Positions 1 to 10,049 of a stretch of DNA of 64,000 nucleotides are shown here, piece by piece. The notes under the pieces are model-generated. The model was given only the letters and a program-made list of their open reading frames with translations, searched no databases and was not told the DNA's origin. This stretch comes from Magicicada septendecula (Eukaryota > Arthropoda > Insecta > Hemiptera > Cicadidae): positions 119,723 to 183,722 of the forward strand of contig JAWRYS010000716.1 of assembly GCA_034769895.1 (NCBI GenBank). The letters run 5' to 3'. Numbering within the stretch: the stretch's first letter is position 1; every line of letters starts with the position of its first letter. Position numbers and translations under genes: made by a program.

Positions 1-421
1 GTTTAGGTAAACACATAAATATTTTGTTGTACTCACTATTGTTATGTTCATGAAAGTCACAATGAAAGAAAGTAAGAAAGAAAATGAATGGGGGCTATGA
101 CACATTATGCGTATTATGAGTTATATAATGAGATTTATAATTTTTGAATATAAATATATAACATATATTATTTACTTGTGATTCCCCACTTTCGGGCGGT
201 CACGGCGTCACCGAACCCTGACCGTGGATTTGGATTATTGGTAGCAAGTGTTGTTAGGCAGATTGTATCCTAGCCATACTTATTATTTTCAAAATTGGTG
301 AATTTAGAAATTAACCGGGGGGGGGGGTAAATTAGGGGAATCACCACAACTATGGAACAGCGGCTATCATCGTAGGGGGTGATAGTGCAGTGTTAAGGGT
401 GTATAAGTAAATTTTAGTAGG

Positions 422-449
422 ATTACTGGTGTCCTCGGACATCAGTAAT
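422..449 (+). repeat. 28-bp near-perfect hairpin
   Basis: The two halves are inverted copies (ATTACTG, one mismatch, TGTCC, then the complement) meeting at a two-base centre. It is non-coding and lies in the G-run-rich stretch. Function unknown; it could be an RNA structure of a retroelement untranslated region. Confidence 0.6.
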
Positions 450-2002
450 GCCGAATTTTTTATAACGCTGAAACAAGAACGGGGTAGGCAGCGTCTACAC
501 CCTAATTAAACTTCAGTTCTTGTGGATGCAAATGGGCGCTACAGTCCACCATCAGGAAAAAATAGTGTGTGTGGAAAAGGAGCTGGCCGTTACAAGTCAG
601 GGGCATAAACAATAGAGTGTTTATGCAACCAGGTAAATGCCTGATCCGGTTTACCCGGCAGGTGATTTACCTAATTGTAACTGGGTTAAAGGGGGGTATA
701 ATAAAAAAATGATGATGTAGAAGTAGGAGGTAACTGAATATTCAGTTAAAATGATAATAAACCGTAACCACAGTGCAATTAAGTTTGCTAGGCTGAGTAA
801 AGAGGTGTGTATTGTTGACGCACTGTTATGGTAATGGTTGCTCTGTGCTTTATAATTCAATGATTAATGATAAACATTCACTTATGAGAATTAATGATTT
901 AAAGACTAGACTCAATATTGTAATAATTTTATATCTAACTAGAACATTTGATAACTGCAATTGTATAATTTTGTGTATTTGTTTTACTTGTATTCACTGT
1001 GCCTAGAGAAGGTCATTCACCTGGTAATGAGACATCAGCTGATAACTGGTGTTGAATGTGTAGTATGTTTCTTGTATTCTTCTTATTAATTAATTTAATT
1101 TAGTAATTTTGTTTCTTTTTATTAATTGTCAAAATAGATATTTCTGGAAATTAAATTCCTGTAAAAAAAAAGTGGTTTTTTTTTCTTTGAAGTAAAGAGA
1201 GTATTTTATTTTGAGGTTCGCTATAGGTTGGGAATGTGTCAGCTGATTCATAATGTTTACATTATATTTTGTAACCAAGTGTAGTTGTATTTGAATTGAT
1301 GATAGAAGTAAGTAGTTTAGTTTACAATAATTGTTAGCATACAATTATGAAGAGTTATAAGGAAAGTAAATTCAGTTTTGAAATTTTGAAAGTTGCAATT
1401 AAAATGATTAATTAAAAGGGGTGATGTCAATTGATTTTAATGTGGATCTTTGGTAATGAACTTAGATTTATTTCACTACATGAACGAAATTTAAATAATT
1501 TATTTTCGTTTTGAAATGATAATGTCAAACAAACCAATAAAAGCTGAGTAAAGTAAGGGAACTGTATTTATATGTAGAGATGAAATGTTCATGCTAATTT
1601 AAAATGATTATACTTGTTTGAGGTTAGGGTTTGGTATAGTGAGGGATGTTTAGTTGAGTTAATGTGTACTAATTTTAAGGTAGTAGGGCACATATGTACG
1701 CATCCAGTACTTTGCTAAAGGCAATCCAGTATTTATAAGGGGAGATATATCGGTTGAGGATCTGGTTTGGTATAAGGCCAGTTATTGATTTTTTTCTGAA
1801 ATGTTACAAGGTTAGGTGTTACTGTGGTGAGTGCCTGTCTGATTTTACGGTGTTGGGATCTCCGACAGAGAAGTCCAGTAATGTCATTCAGGTACAGCCA
1901 TAGTCGCCGAACTAGGGGGGGGTAGATTACCCATGATTTATTAAGGAATTATAAAGGGGGGTTGTTGGCGCCATATCCTCACTGGTCCTCTTAGGGGTTA
2001 GC

Positions 2003-2040
2003 AATGAGAGTTTTTCTGTTTAGGCAGAAAACCTCTCATT
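2003..2040 (+). repeat. Hairpin directly before a G-run
   Basis: AATGAGAG pairs with CTCTCATT, and inside it TTTTCTG pairs with CAGAAAA around a short loop. The stem ends exactly where the seven-G run at 2041 begins, which precedes the possible LTR start at 2051. Confidence 0.6.
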
Positions 2041-2700
2041 GGGGGGGTATTGTAACGGGACAGAATTATGGGGTTTTCTTTTAATAAACAATAAATGGTA
2101 AAGACGGGGACTTGCCCGGACAAGGCTTCAATTTCAGAGCAGCGTTCACTTGTGAAACACCCATTTGCACGTTGGGTCTGTTAGCTCGGCCAGGTACGCC
2201 AGTTCCAGGTGCTGTGGAATGTGAAAGAGCGCACGTATGCCTGCGCGAACAGATGAATTGTCACGTATGAGGTTCGCTAGTCAGCCAGAGCGAATCTACA
2301 GTAATTAGCGTGGCCTAATGAGATATCATGTGACGCACATTCGGCCTACCCCAAAGCAAGCTGGTGAGCAGGAGAACGTTTTGGCCATCTTGGAAGCGTC
2401 GAATCTGGCGTCTGTCGTCCTATAGCTTCGGAACCGGCCGGTTCAGCGTAACAAGGCTCGTGAGCCGAAATACAACCAAATTATTAAAAGTGTGCTTAAA
2501 CCATGTGATACAGTAGTGAAACGACAGTGGGAGAGCAATAACCGCCAGTGAACAAAATTTTAATCAGTGCAACATCTTTTGGATGCAAACAAGTGAACAA
2601 AAATGTTGTAAGGGTGCCTGACGCGTGGTCTGCAGGGACGCCGCCAGTCAAGTAACAGAATAATATATACCAATCACTATATAAAAAATTTACAAAAGCG
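2041..2700 (+). mobile_element. Possible LTR start of a gypsy-like element (polypurine run plus TGTAAC)
   Basis: A seven-G run (2041-2047) is followed by three bases and TGTAACGGGACAG at 2051. The LTRs of the array at 30414-64000 show the same order: a seven-G run, a few bases, then TGTAACG. The next 430 bases (about 2051-2480) are visibly richer in G and C than their surroundings, and a TATAAA-like box lies near 2675-2690. I could not find the far LTR edge (a GTTACA followed by a primer-binding site), so the right boundary is arbitrary. It could be a solo or truncated LTR. Confidence 0.35.
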
Positions 2701-2727
2701 CTAAAGTTAAATAAAGGCGGTAAAAGA

Positions 2728-2736
2728 TGTGTGTGT

Positions 2737-2775
<39 letters not shown>
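2728..2775 (+). repeat. (GT)n microsatellite
   Basis: About 48 bases of GT dinucleotides with one GA interruption, followed by a short GA run. Confidence 0.9.
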
Positions 2776-2783
<8 letters not shown>

Positions 2784-3550
2784 CAAATTGCTGGGTTGCC
2801 TTTAATTAATTTAATAAATAATTTAATTTAATTATAAGAAGTAAGAGATGTAAGTTTGTTGTTTTGGTCAGATGGGGTCGCTACCTCAGTATTTAATTTT
2901 GTTTAAGTGAAATGTTAGAGAATAGAGCAGGAGAAGGCATGTTTTTAATTGCTCCATAAAAAAGAGAATAATAAAAAAGAATAATAAATGAAATTGAAAT
3001 AGTTAACAGTGAATGAGAGTAATTATTACGACATATAACCCTAAATCACTTATAGGTTGAGAGTTCACGTGAAGACTCTGGGACCCGAAGCAGGTAAGGG
3101 ATTTGTAAGATGTGTATGTTTATTAAATATTATTTTGTTATAACTCGGTAAGTTCTCATAGTATTTTGCTTAACTTGCACCAATGCTTCGTGTCAAACTA
3201 TCTAAAGCTTGATCTGCACCAAGAAAGAACGAATTTTTCTTCTAATTCCTTTACTGTTACATATCTGTGGTCTATCATACAATGTGTCTGTCTAAAACCA
3301 AATTGATGATATAGAGGATTCTTTATTTCAATTTGAATTTTTAGTATTTTTAAAAACAATTTCTTAAATTCCCCGGAAATTACTGATTTAATTTTGCTTC
3401 AGTTGATCACAAAATTATTTCACAAAATGATTTTTGATTTTAATCATTAAAAATCAAATGATTTTTCATACAAGTGATCAAATGACTTATCATACAAGCA
3501 TATAAATTTATACTTTCTCACAAATGAATATTTTGCAGTTTTTGATCTGA
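2776..3550. other. AT-rich stretch without recognised features
   Basis: No credible frame. A short repetition of AAATGA and TCATACAAG phrases occurs at about 3420-3500. A GCAG/GTAAGG sequence near 3091 resembles a splice donor but has no coding frame beside it. Confidence 0.4.
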
Positions 3551-3669
3551 GGTAAAAGAGCCAATTCTAGACTTAGAGCTGCATACGAAAATTACTTTGA
3601 GGAAACTAAATTGAAACTTGGTGACCTTGCACAACTACAAAGTGTTATTCAATATATTACCACTTTAAA
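3551..3669 (+). other. Exon-like open block, partner of the inverted block at 4377-4517
   Basis: Thirty-nine open codons follow an in-frame TGA at 3548-3550 and end at a donor-like GTAAGC (3670). The translation contains a charged stretch (RLRAAYENYFEETKLKLGD). Bases 3564-3625 are repeated in inverted orientation at 4446-4507 with 4 mismatches in 62, and the two diverge sharply outside that segment. An acceptor-like TTTTGCAG lies just upstream, but the stop codon lies between it and the block, so this copy is probably a broken duplicate. The protein family was not recognised. Confidence 0.3.
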
Positions 3670-3980
3670 GTAAGCAAGAATGTCTGTTTTGTATATAACC
3701 TATTCACTAAGCTACTGTGTTATCAACATAGTTACACTATTGTGTAAAATTCCCTCTCTCTCTCACACGCACGTAAAATTCCCCCCTCCATACACGAACA
3801 CAATAAAATGAAATGAAGCAGACTTTAGAATTCATGCATTTGTTGTATCCTACAATGTCCGACAAACTACTGAGATTACTCTACCCAAAGCATGTCACAC
3901 TAGCAGCATTGCTTCATATACTAGCAGTTTAGAAAATATTTGGAAAAAATTGCCTATATTTTTTGTTATACTGTATCATC

Positions 3981-4010
3981 ACGACGACGATGATGATGAT
4001 GATGATGATA
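3981..4010 (+). repeat. (GAT)n / (ACG)n trinucleotide run
   Basis: Three ACG units run into about six GAT units. Confidence 0.85.
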
Positions 4011-4376
4011 CTTATCAACTACAAGTAGATTTTAGAATCTCTATTATCAGAGGTTTATAATAAGAATTAATCATAATTTATTTTTATGTTGTGACAGATA
4101 CTATACAGCACTGGATGGGTTCAGTTGGCCTACTACAAAGCAAAGATGGTCCTAAGCTACTAGAAAGTAAACGGAAACTGTTACACATACATTGGTATTT
4201 CTTAAATTGTTTCAGCTTTATATCTGGTATCTTAGAATGGTGATTTTTACTCTAGCTAACTTTAAAGAACCATTTTAAACATGCTAGGAAAAAGGCTACT
4301 AGTATTGCTACAACATTAGATTAGAAATACCTAATGCTGGAGGAAGATTAAGGAAAAACAGGAAGCTCTCACTTAC

Positions 4377-4517
4377 TTCGAAGTACCGCTTCTTGATGTA
4401 CAGTGCAGCAATCTGAGCACTGGTATTTGAGCTGTGAAGAAAGCAGTCATCAAGTTTCAAATTAGTTTCCTCAAAGTAATTGTCATATGCAGCTCTAAGT
4501 CTAGAATATGGTGTGCA
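4377..4517 (-). other. Candidate 47-codon host exon (minus strand)
   Basis: Read on the minus strand, an acceptor-like GGCAG is followed by exactly 141 open bases (phase 0) and a consensus donor GTAAGT (4371-4376). The peptide is of mixed composition and ends in ALYIKKRYFE; it does not look like a transposase or low-complexity artefact. Bases 4446-4507 match 3564-3625 in inverted orientation at about 94%. The pyrimidine tract before the acceptor is weak. I do not recognise the protein. It could be one exon of a host gene whose other exons lie outside the window, or part of an unlisted repeat. Confidence 0.35.
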
Positions 4518-5068
4518 CTGCCATTGGAGTGGTGGCCACCTACATCTGACGTCATAGCAGCAAAGAATACATGAGCCGCTCTATACAACACAGATCTTTA
4601 GAACCCTGCTTCAATTGGAATGAGGAACCAAGGCTTCATCAGTTACAAACAAAATAGAACAACTCGTGTACGACAGATTACTGTTTTGTACCAAATATAG
4701 ACGCCAGATGAACAGAGCTTATTATCATGTATTCAACACAGCTCTGATATGAAGTGAGTACACAGAACATGTTAGGGCAAATAGTTCAGACACAGTAGTG
4801 TGGTTCCTTCCATATATATTTAGTAAAATCTGGACATGAGCAGGAGCACAAGCTACTCACACCTTCAAGGTGTGATTGAAGATGTTATTCAAGTTTCCCC
4901 ACTTTAATGGTGCATTTGTGATAGTTCTACCTCTACTGCTATATTGCCATAGCAACCATTCAGTATAATGAGTACTGGAGTGTTTCAATGGCATGGAATA
5001 CAGTAAGTGATTTTGCTCCTTCTCCAACCAAGTGACTCCACCATGTGAAAAGGTAGCAAAGAGGCTTG
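4518..5068. other. Unassigned stretch before the mariner
   Basis: Minus-strand frames of 70-90 codons cross this stretch and run into the mariner end at 5071, so they cannot be real genes. No repeat or RNA gene recognised. Confidence 0.4.
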
Positions 5069-5070
5069 TA

Positions 5071-5100
5071 CGAAGGTGGTCTGAAGAGTACTCGGCCTTG
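5071..5100 (+). repeat. mariner left terminal inverted repeat
   Basis: About 28 bases pair imperfectly with 6331-6360 (roughly 80% identity by eye). It is preceded by the TA target duplication. Confidence 0.85.
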
Positions 5101-5249
5101 ATCATAGACATCAACTCTATGAGCAAGATTTGTTTTCCTTAGGTTGGTATGCCTGTCACAACAATTCATGTGAAATTGCGAGTCAATCTATCACATCGTT
5201 TTTTTGTATACAGCTATTTGAAGTAGTGTAATTGTGCTTATTTTGTACA

Positions 5250-6294
5250 ATGGATAAAACTGAATATCATGCAGTGATAAAATTTTTTGTTAAAGAAGGT
5301 TTGATGCCGAATGAAATTCATTCGAAGTTTACAAAAGTTATGGGGAATCTTCTCCTTCATTTTTGACAATTAAGAAATGGGCTGCCAAGTTTAAACCTGG
5401 CCGTACCAGCCTTGAAGATGATCCATGTGAGGGACACCCAAAAAGTGCAACATCAGAAATCATCGAACAAATACACGATTTAGTATTGGGTGACCGACGG
5501 ATTAAAGTGTGTGAAATTGCTGAGGCTGTGGGCAGTTTGAAAGAACGTGTAGGTTATGTTTTGAATGAAGAATTGCATATAAAAAAGCTTTGTGCAAGAT
5601 GGGTGCCACGCATGCTCACAGCAGATCAAAAACAAATTCGCATGAAAATCTGTGAACAGTGCTTGGAGCAGTTTTACAAAAATAAAACTGATTTTGTGTG
5701 TCAGTTTATTACAATGGATGAAACGTGAATTCATCATTACACACCAGAATCTAAACAGCAGTCAAAACAGTGAACAGAAGCTGGCTGTTCTGCGCCAAAG
5801 AAAGCAAACTCGGTCCCATCAGCTGGAAAGGTCATGGCATCCGTGTTTTGGGATGCTAAAGGCATTTTGTTAATCGATTACCTCGAAAAGGGTAGAACAA
5901 TAACCGGAGAATATTATTATAATCTTTTAACCAAACTAGAGAAAAAAATTTGTAAGAAAAGACTCGGTTTGGATAAGAAAAAATCATCTTTTATCACAAC
6001 AATGCACCTGCCCACAAAAGTGTTTTGGTGATGGGATAATTGAGAGATCTGCACTATGAATTGCTGAAGCATCCACCCTATTCTCCAGATCTGGCTCCCT
6101 CTGACTTTTATGTCTTTCCGAAACTCAAGCACTTCCTCGCAGAAGAGCGATTTTCTTCTAATGAAGAGGTGGCTGCAGCTGCACAGGGGTATTTTGTGGA
6201 CCTTCCAGAGAATCACTACAGATATGGGATAATGGCATTAGAGCATCGCTGGAACAAGTGTATTAGTCTTAAGGGAGATTATGTTGAAAAATAA
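5250..6294 (+). pseudogene. mariner transposase pseudogene
   Basis: The family cuts and pastes the element using an N-terminal helix-turn-helix domain and a D,D34D catalytic core. The frame begins at ATG 5250, shifts near 5340, and then carries the KKWAAKF, CARWVPR and TMDET blocks. In-frame TGA codons replace two expected tryptophans, one directly after TMDET (5726-5728) and one shortly after. A second frameshift near 5985-6000 precedes the NNAPAH block, where the family's catalytic aspartate reads asparagine. A stop lies near 6034, and the YSPDLAPSDF block and the usual GDYVEK ending follow, with stop at 6292-6294. At least two frameshifts, three stops and a lost catalytic residue make it dead. 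Confidence 0.95.
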
Positions 6295-6330
6295 AAACCA
6301 TTTTGAAATTATAAATTTGTTTTTTCATTG

Positions 6331-6360
6331 TTAGGCTGAGAACTTTTCAGACCACCCTTG
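6331..6360 (-). repeat. mariner right terminal inverted repeat
   Basis: Inverse of 5071-5100, ending in ACCACCCTTG and followed by TA at 6361-6362. Confidence 0.85.
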
Positions 6361-6362
6361 TA

Positions 6363-7262
6363 ACCAAGGCAAAAACATTACTTCTTACTTGATGAACCTA
6401 TCATATCTGAATATCAGCATGATTGACACTCTTAACCACTAAGGTAGCCAAATAGTAGCCCTGAAGCGATAAGACAAACAAGGTCGGCATTTAAGGAAAA
6501 TGTTTTCATGGGTGGGCCAACATCTGGGAGTGCCACACTTGTGTGCGCGCACACACATGCGTGTCCGTGCATGCAAGTCTTAAAAGTAAATCGCCAATAG
6601 CCTTGTTTGGTCATTGGCAATTACCTTTTATTAATTCATTATTTTTATTGATTATAAACTTCTCAAGGGAGTTCAGAATAAATAATTATATTACTGTTCA
6701 AATTAACAAAGCTCATTATTTCACTTGAAAAATATTTTCAGAGTCAAAAGAATGACATGAGCTACATTGCCCATGAACTTCAATAAAACTGTTGTGTACT
6801 GTATTTACCTTGTTTTCACTCATCCACACTGGAGCACTCTGTTGTTTGTCGACAAGTTCTCTGACTTTCCGATACCAGGAATCTGGTGCAGTCAGAGAAA
6901 GTGTCAATGAACATGAAAACACATGGCCCCAAACCTTCTCCAGTTTCTGACACTGTTCAAACAGCTTCTTACTGCTTTTGTGAGCTGTCCTATAACATTT
7001 ACAGTGTTTATTACAATTTTAATATATAACTTCATTAAAATTATGTGAATGTTATACCTACCTGCCCTATTTTTTATGTTTATACAGGAAACTAACATAT
7101 TTGTAATAAGTTTTAAAATTTATAAAGTGTGTGTGTGTGTGTGTATGTGCACGCACGTGCATTGTGTGCGTGCATGATATGATATGTCATAAAAAAGAAT
7201 ACTGTTTGTCACTGTATGTCTAACTTCACTGATAAAGTAAACAAAAATTGTTTAAATTGTAA
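6363..7262. other. Spacer with two purine/pyrimidine repeats, no gene
   Basis: An alternating GTGCGCGCACACACATGC tract lies at about 6541-6573, and a GT/GTGC tract at about 7128-7165. No open frame has a recognisable protein. Confidence 0.5.
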
Positions 7263-7516
7263 TCTTATATATTAATACGTGAAGAGAAAACTTTGTACCC
7301 CTTTTTAAGCATATTGCGCTCACGGAGGAGTGTGAGATTTGGCATAGTTAAAGTTTATATGGAGAAGGAGTGCAGAAAGCTAAAATTTATATATAATATG
7401 TGTTACAAATACATTAAATTAAATAAAATAAAACATTCATTTGCACTTGAAAATTCATTTAAACTTTTTCAAACAATGGTAATTGTTAAAAATAAAATAA
7501 TTTTGTTGCCAGGCAA

Positions 7517-7814
7517 CAATAGTCTGTGGAGTGTATGTCAAGGCAAAAAAGCGTTTATTTTATATATTGTATATTAGATATCTGTGTTTTATATATTACT
7601 GTGCAGTTGAAAGTGAAATACAGCTTGCTTAATACTGACAGATTGACTGAATGAGCTGTGAATTTTGTGTGATTTCAAATGTTCCTTTTTCAATAGTCTG
7701 TGGAGTGTATGTCAAGGCAAAAAAGCGTTTATTTTATATTTTGTATATTAGATATCTGTGTTTTATATATTAATGTGCAGTTGAAAGTGAAAGTGAAATA
7801 CAGCTTGCTTAATA
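7517..7814 (+). repeat. Direct duplication of about 120 bp inside the Helitron leader
   Basis: Copy one is 7517-7634 and copy two 7691-7814. They are nearly identical; copy two has an extra GTGAAA hexamer. They are separated by 56 unrelated bases and lie between the 5' terminus and the gene, so they probably belong to the element's leader. Confidence 0.85.
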
Positions 7815-8006
7815 TACACCTGTTGCAAAAGGAAAATTTTGTAGCAGCAATTTGAATTGACTTACTCTCGCCTAATTATTATTGGTGGTTTCAAAAAAGT
7901 GAGTACATTTTATTATTTTTAAATTAAACCCTGTCTAATCTTAGTTTCAGTAATTTCATTACATGTTTTTTTTTTTTACATTCAGATATTCGCACCTACT
8001 TCCATT

Positions 8007-10049
8007 ATGCCTCGACATAGAACACTGACGGGTCGGAGTGAGAGACAAAGAAGAAGGAATATATATTCGCGTGAAAGTCAAAATGATAATAGACCAAATG
8101 CAAATTTAAATAGTGTAAATAGTATACAAAATGATGAAATTATTTTGAGGGATACATTTAAATGCGCACTGAATGTCATTCCAAGAAATTTTAATACTTT
8201 TGATTGTGGATTAATGCATTTACAATGCAGGTTTTGCAATGCAAAACATTTCAAATCTGAGGTCACTTTAGGTGAAAGGACTGCATTCACTTCATGTTGT
8301 CATAAGGGTAAAGCAATATTACCGGCCTTAAGTCAAAATGAATACTTTAAATCATTGTATGATGGACTTACTTCAAATGAACCTTCAATAAAAAGAAAGT
8401 CAAAAAACTATTTTGAAAACATTCGTAAATACAATTCATCATTTGCTATGGTTAGCTCAGAAGCTAAAATTTTGGATACAGTTGCGCGTGGAGTGTATCA
8501 TTTTAAAATACATGATGTTTTTTATCACAGATCAGGTCCAATGGCTGCTGGATATGGTCGCTCACCATGTTATGCGCAATTATATTTTTATGATGTTGAC
8601 ACTGCTGTCAATTATAGATTACGTGAACACTATAATCAAACATGCAATAACAATATAATGCACGAAATCTCTCTTGAATTGGAACGCATTAATCCTTTCG
8701 TTCGGTCATTCATTGCAATGAAAGATCATTGTCAGAGAGTTGAAAATCAAAATAAAGAAATTTGTATGCTCATTAAAGTCAATCGTGATTTAGATCTACG
8801 CCGTTATAATGATGCAGTTCAAACTGATGTAGCAGTAATATTTAGTACAGTTGATGGTGAGCCACCCTTTGAACGAAATATGGTTTCGTTTTCAAAAGTT
8901 AATGGTACCATTAAAAATATCTCTGTTTTGGATTCATCATTGGACCCTTTAGCGTATCCATTACTTTTTCCAAATGGTGATACTGGGTGGCATATCAATA
9001 TTTCTCATAATGTACCAACTACATCTAATTCAAGAGCGCCCAGAAATAAATTAACCATGCTTCAGTATGCAGCCTATCGACTTGCAATTAGAGAAGATTT
9101 TAGCATGTTGCACCATTCACAAAAATTATTTCTGCAGTGGATAGTTGATATGTATGTGAGAATAGAGGGCACAAGGTTACATTTCATTCGACAAAATCAA
9201 ACAAGTCTTAGGTCTGAAGTTTACAACAATTTAACAGATTATTTAGAATTGAACCCCAATGCCAATAATGTTGGCCGTAGAGTAATTTTACCATCTTCAT
9301 TCAATGGATCTCCAAGAAATATGTATCAGAATTATTTAGATGCAATGTCAATTGTACAACATTTCGGAAAGCCTTCTTTGTTTATTACAATGACTTGCAA
9401 TCCAAGTTGGCCTGAAATAGTTAGCAATGTTGGTGTAGGTGAGTCAGCTAATTTTTGCCCTGATATTGTTGTGCGTGTATTCAAGTCCAAACTGAAAGCA
9501 TTAATTGAGGGCCTTACACTAAAAAAACTCTTCGGTAAAGTTGAAGCACTCATTTATACAATTGAGTTTCAAAAGAGAGGATTGCCTCATGCTCACATTT
9601 TACTCTCTTTAAATGAGCAAGATAAAATTGTTAACGCTACCGATATTGATAAAGTTGTATCTGCGGAGATTCCTTACATTCAAACACATCCTACATTACA
9701 TGAATATGTTGTAAAACACATGATGCATGGTCCATGCGGTGTACTTAATCCAAATTCTGTATGTATGAGAGATGGAAAATGCACAAAAGATTATCCAAAA
9801 CGATTTAATGAATTTACATGTGAATCATTAAATGGATATCCATTATACAGAAGGCGTGATAATGGTATTAATGCTGAAGTTCGCGGTAGTTGCCTCGACA
9901 ATCGTTATGTTGTACTATACAATCCGTATTTACTTGCCAAATTTAATTGCCATATAAATGTTGAAGTATGCACTACAGTTAAAAGTGTTAAATACATTTA
10001 TAAATACGTGTATAAAGGCTATGACAGTGCATCTGTTGAATTAGGTTAA
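8007..10049 (+). pseudogene. Helitron transposase, N-terminal Rep (HUH nuclease) part
   Basis: 680 codons from ATG 8007 to an in-frame TAA at 10047-10049. The Rep domain nicks and joins single strands during rolling-circle transposition. The HUH motif is seen as GLPHAHILLSL (the histidines are residues 528 and 530), and the tyrosine-rich motif KYIYKYVYKG lies at about residues 662-671. Cysteine/histidine pairs near residue 74-98 and at CGVLNPNSVC fit the zinc-binding region usual before and around Rep. The frame continues without shift after the TAA, so a single substitution probably separates this part from the helicase part. Confidence 0.93.

Larger units (their letters stand above)
1..2050. 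other. Non-coding stretch with G-runs, possible 3' part of an LTR retroelement
   Basis: No reading frame here looks like a protein. The plus strand carries repeated guanine runs (11 G at 317-327, then about 690-696, 1914-1922, 1956-1962 and 2041-2047), two near-perfect hairpins, and AT-rich filler. G-runs next to a TGTAAC motif are how the 3' end of the internal region looks in the LTR array further right, so this may be the untranslated 3' portion of a different, degraded LTR element. That is inference; no gag or pol homology was seen. Confidence 0.3.
5071..6360 (+). mobile_element. mariner DNA transposon, complete but inactive
   Basis: A 1290-bp element with both ends present. The left terminal inverted repeat begins CGAAGGTGGTCTGAAGAG at 5071, and the right one is its imperfect inverse ending at 6360. 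TA dinucleotides flank both ends (5069-5070 and 6361-6362), as expected for Tc1/mariner insertion. The length is normal for mariner, and the transposase lies between in plus orientation. The terminal repeats differ from each other at several positions, which fits an old copy. Confidence 0.93.

Noticed and set aside
2496..2786. 96-codon minus-strand frame beginning with a His/Thr run
   Set aside because: The run is the (GT)n microsatellite read in reverse; the remainder has no resemblance to a protein family.
3080..3100. Splice donor-like GCAG/GTAAGG after a short GC-rich phrase
   Set aside because: No open coding block lies beside it and no matching acceptor context was found.
4857..5169. 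Minus-strand frames across the left mariner end
   Set aside because: They run through the terminal inverted repeat at 5071-5100, so half of each is transposon sequence.
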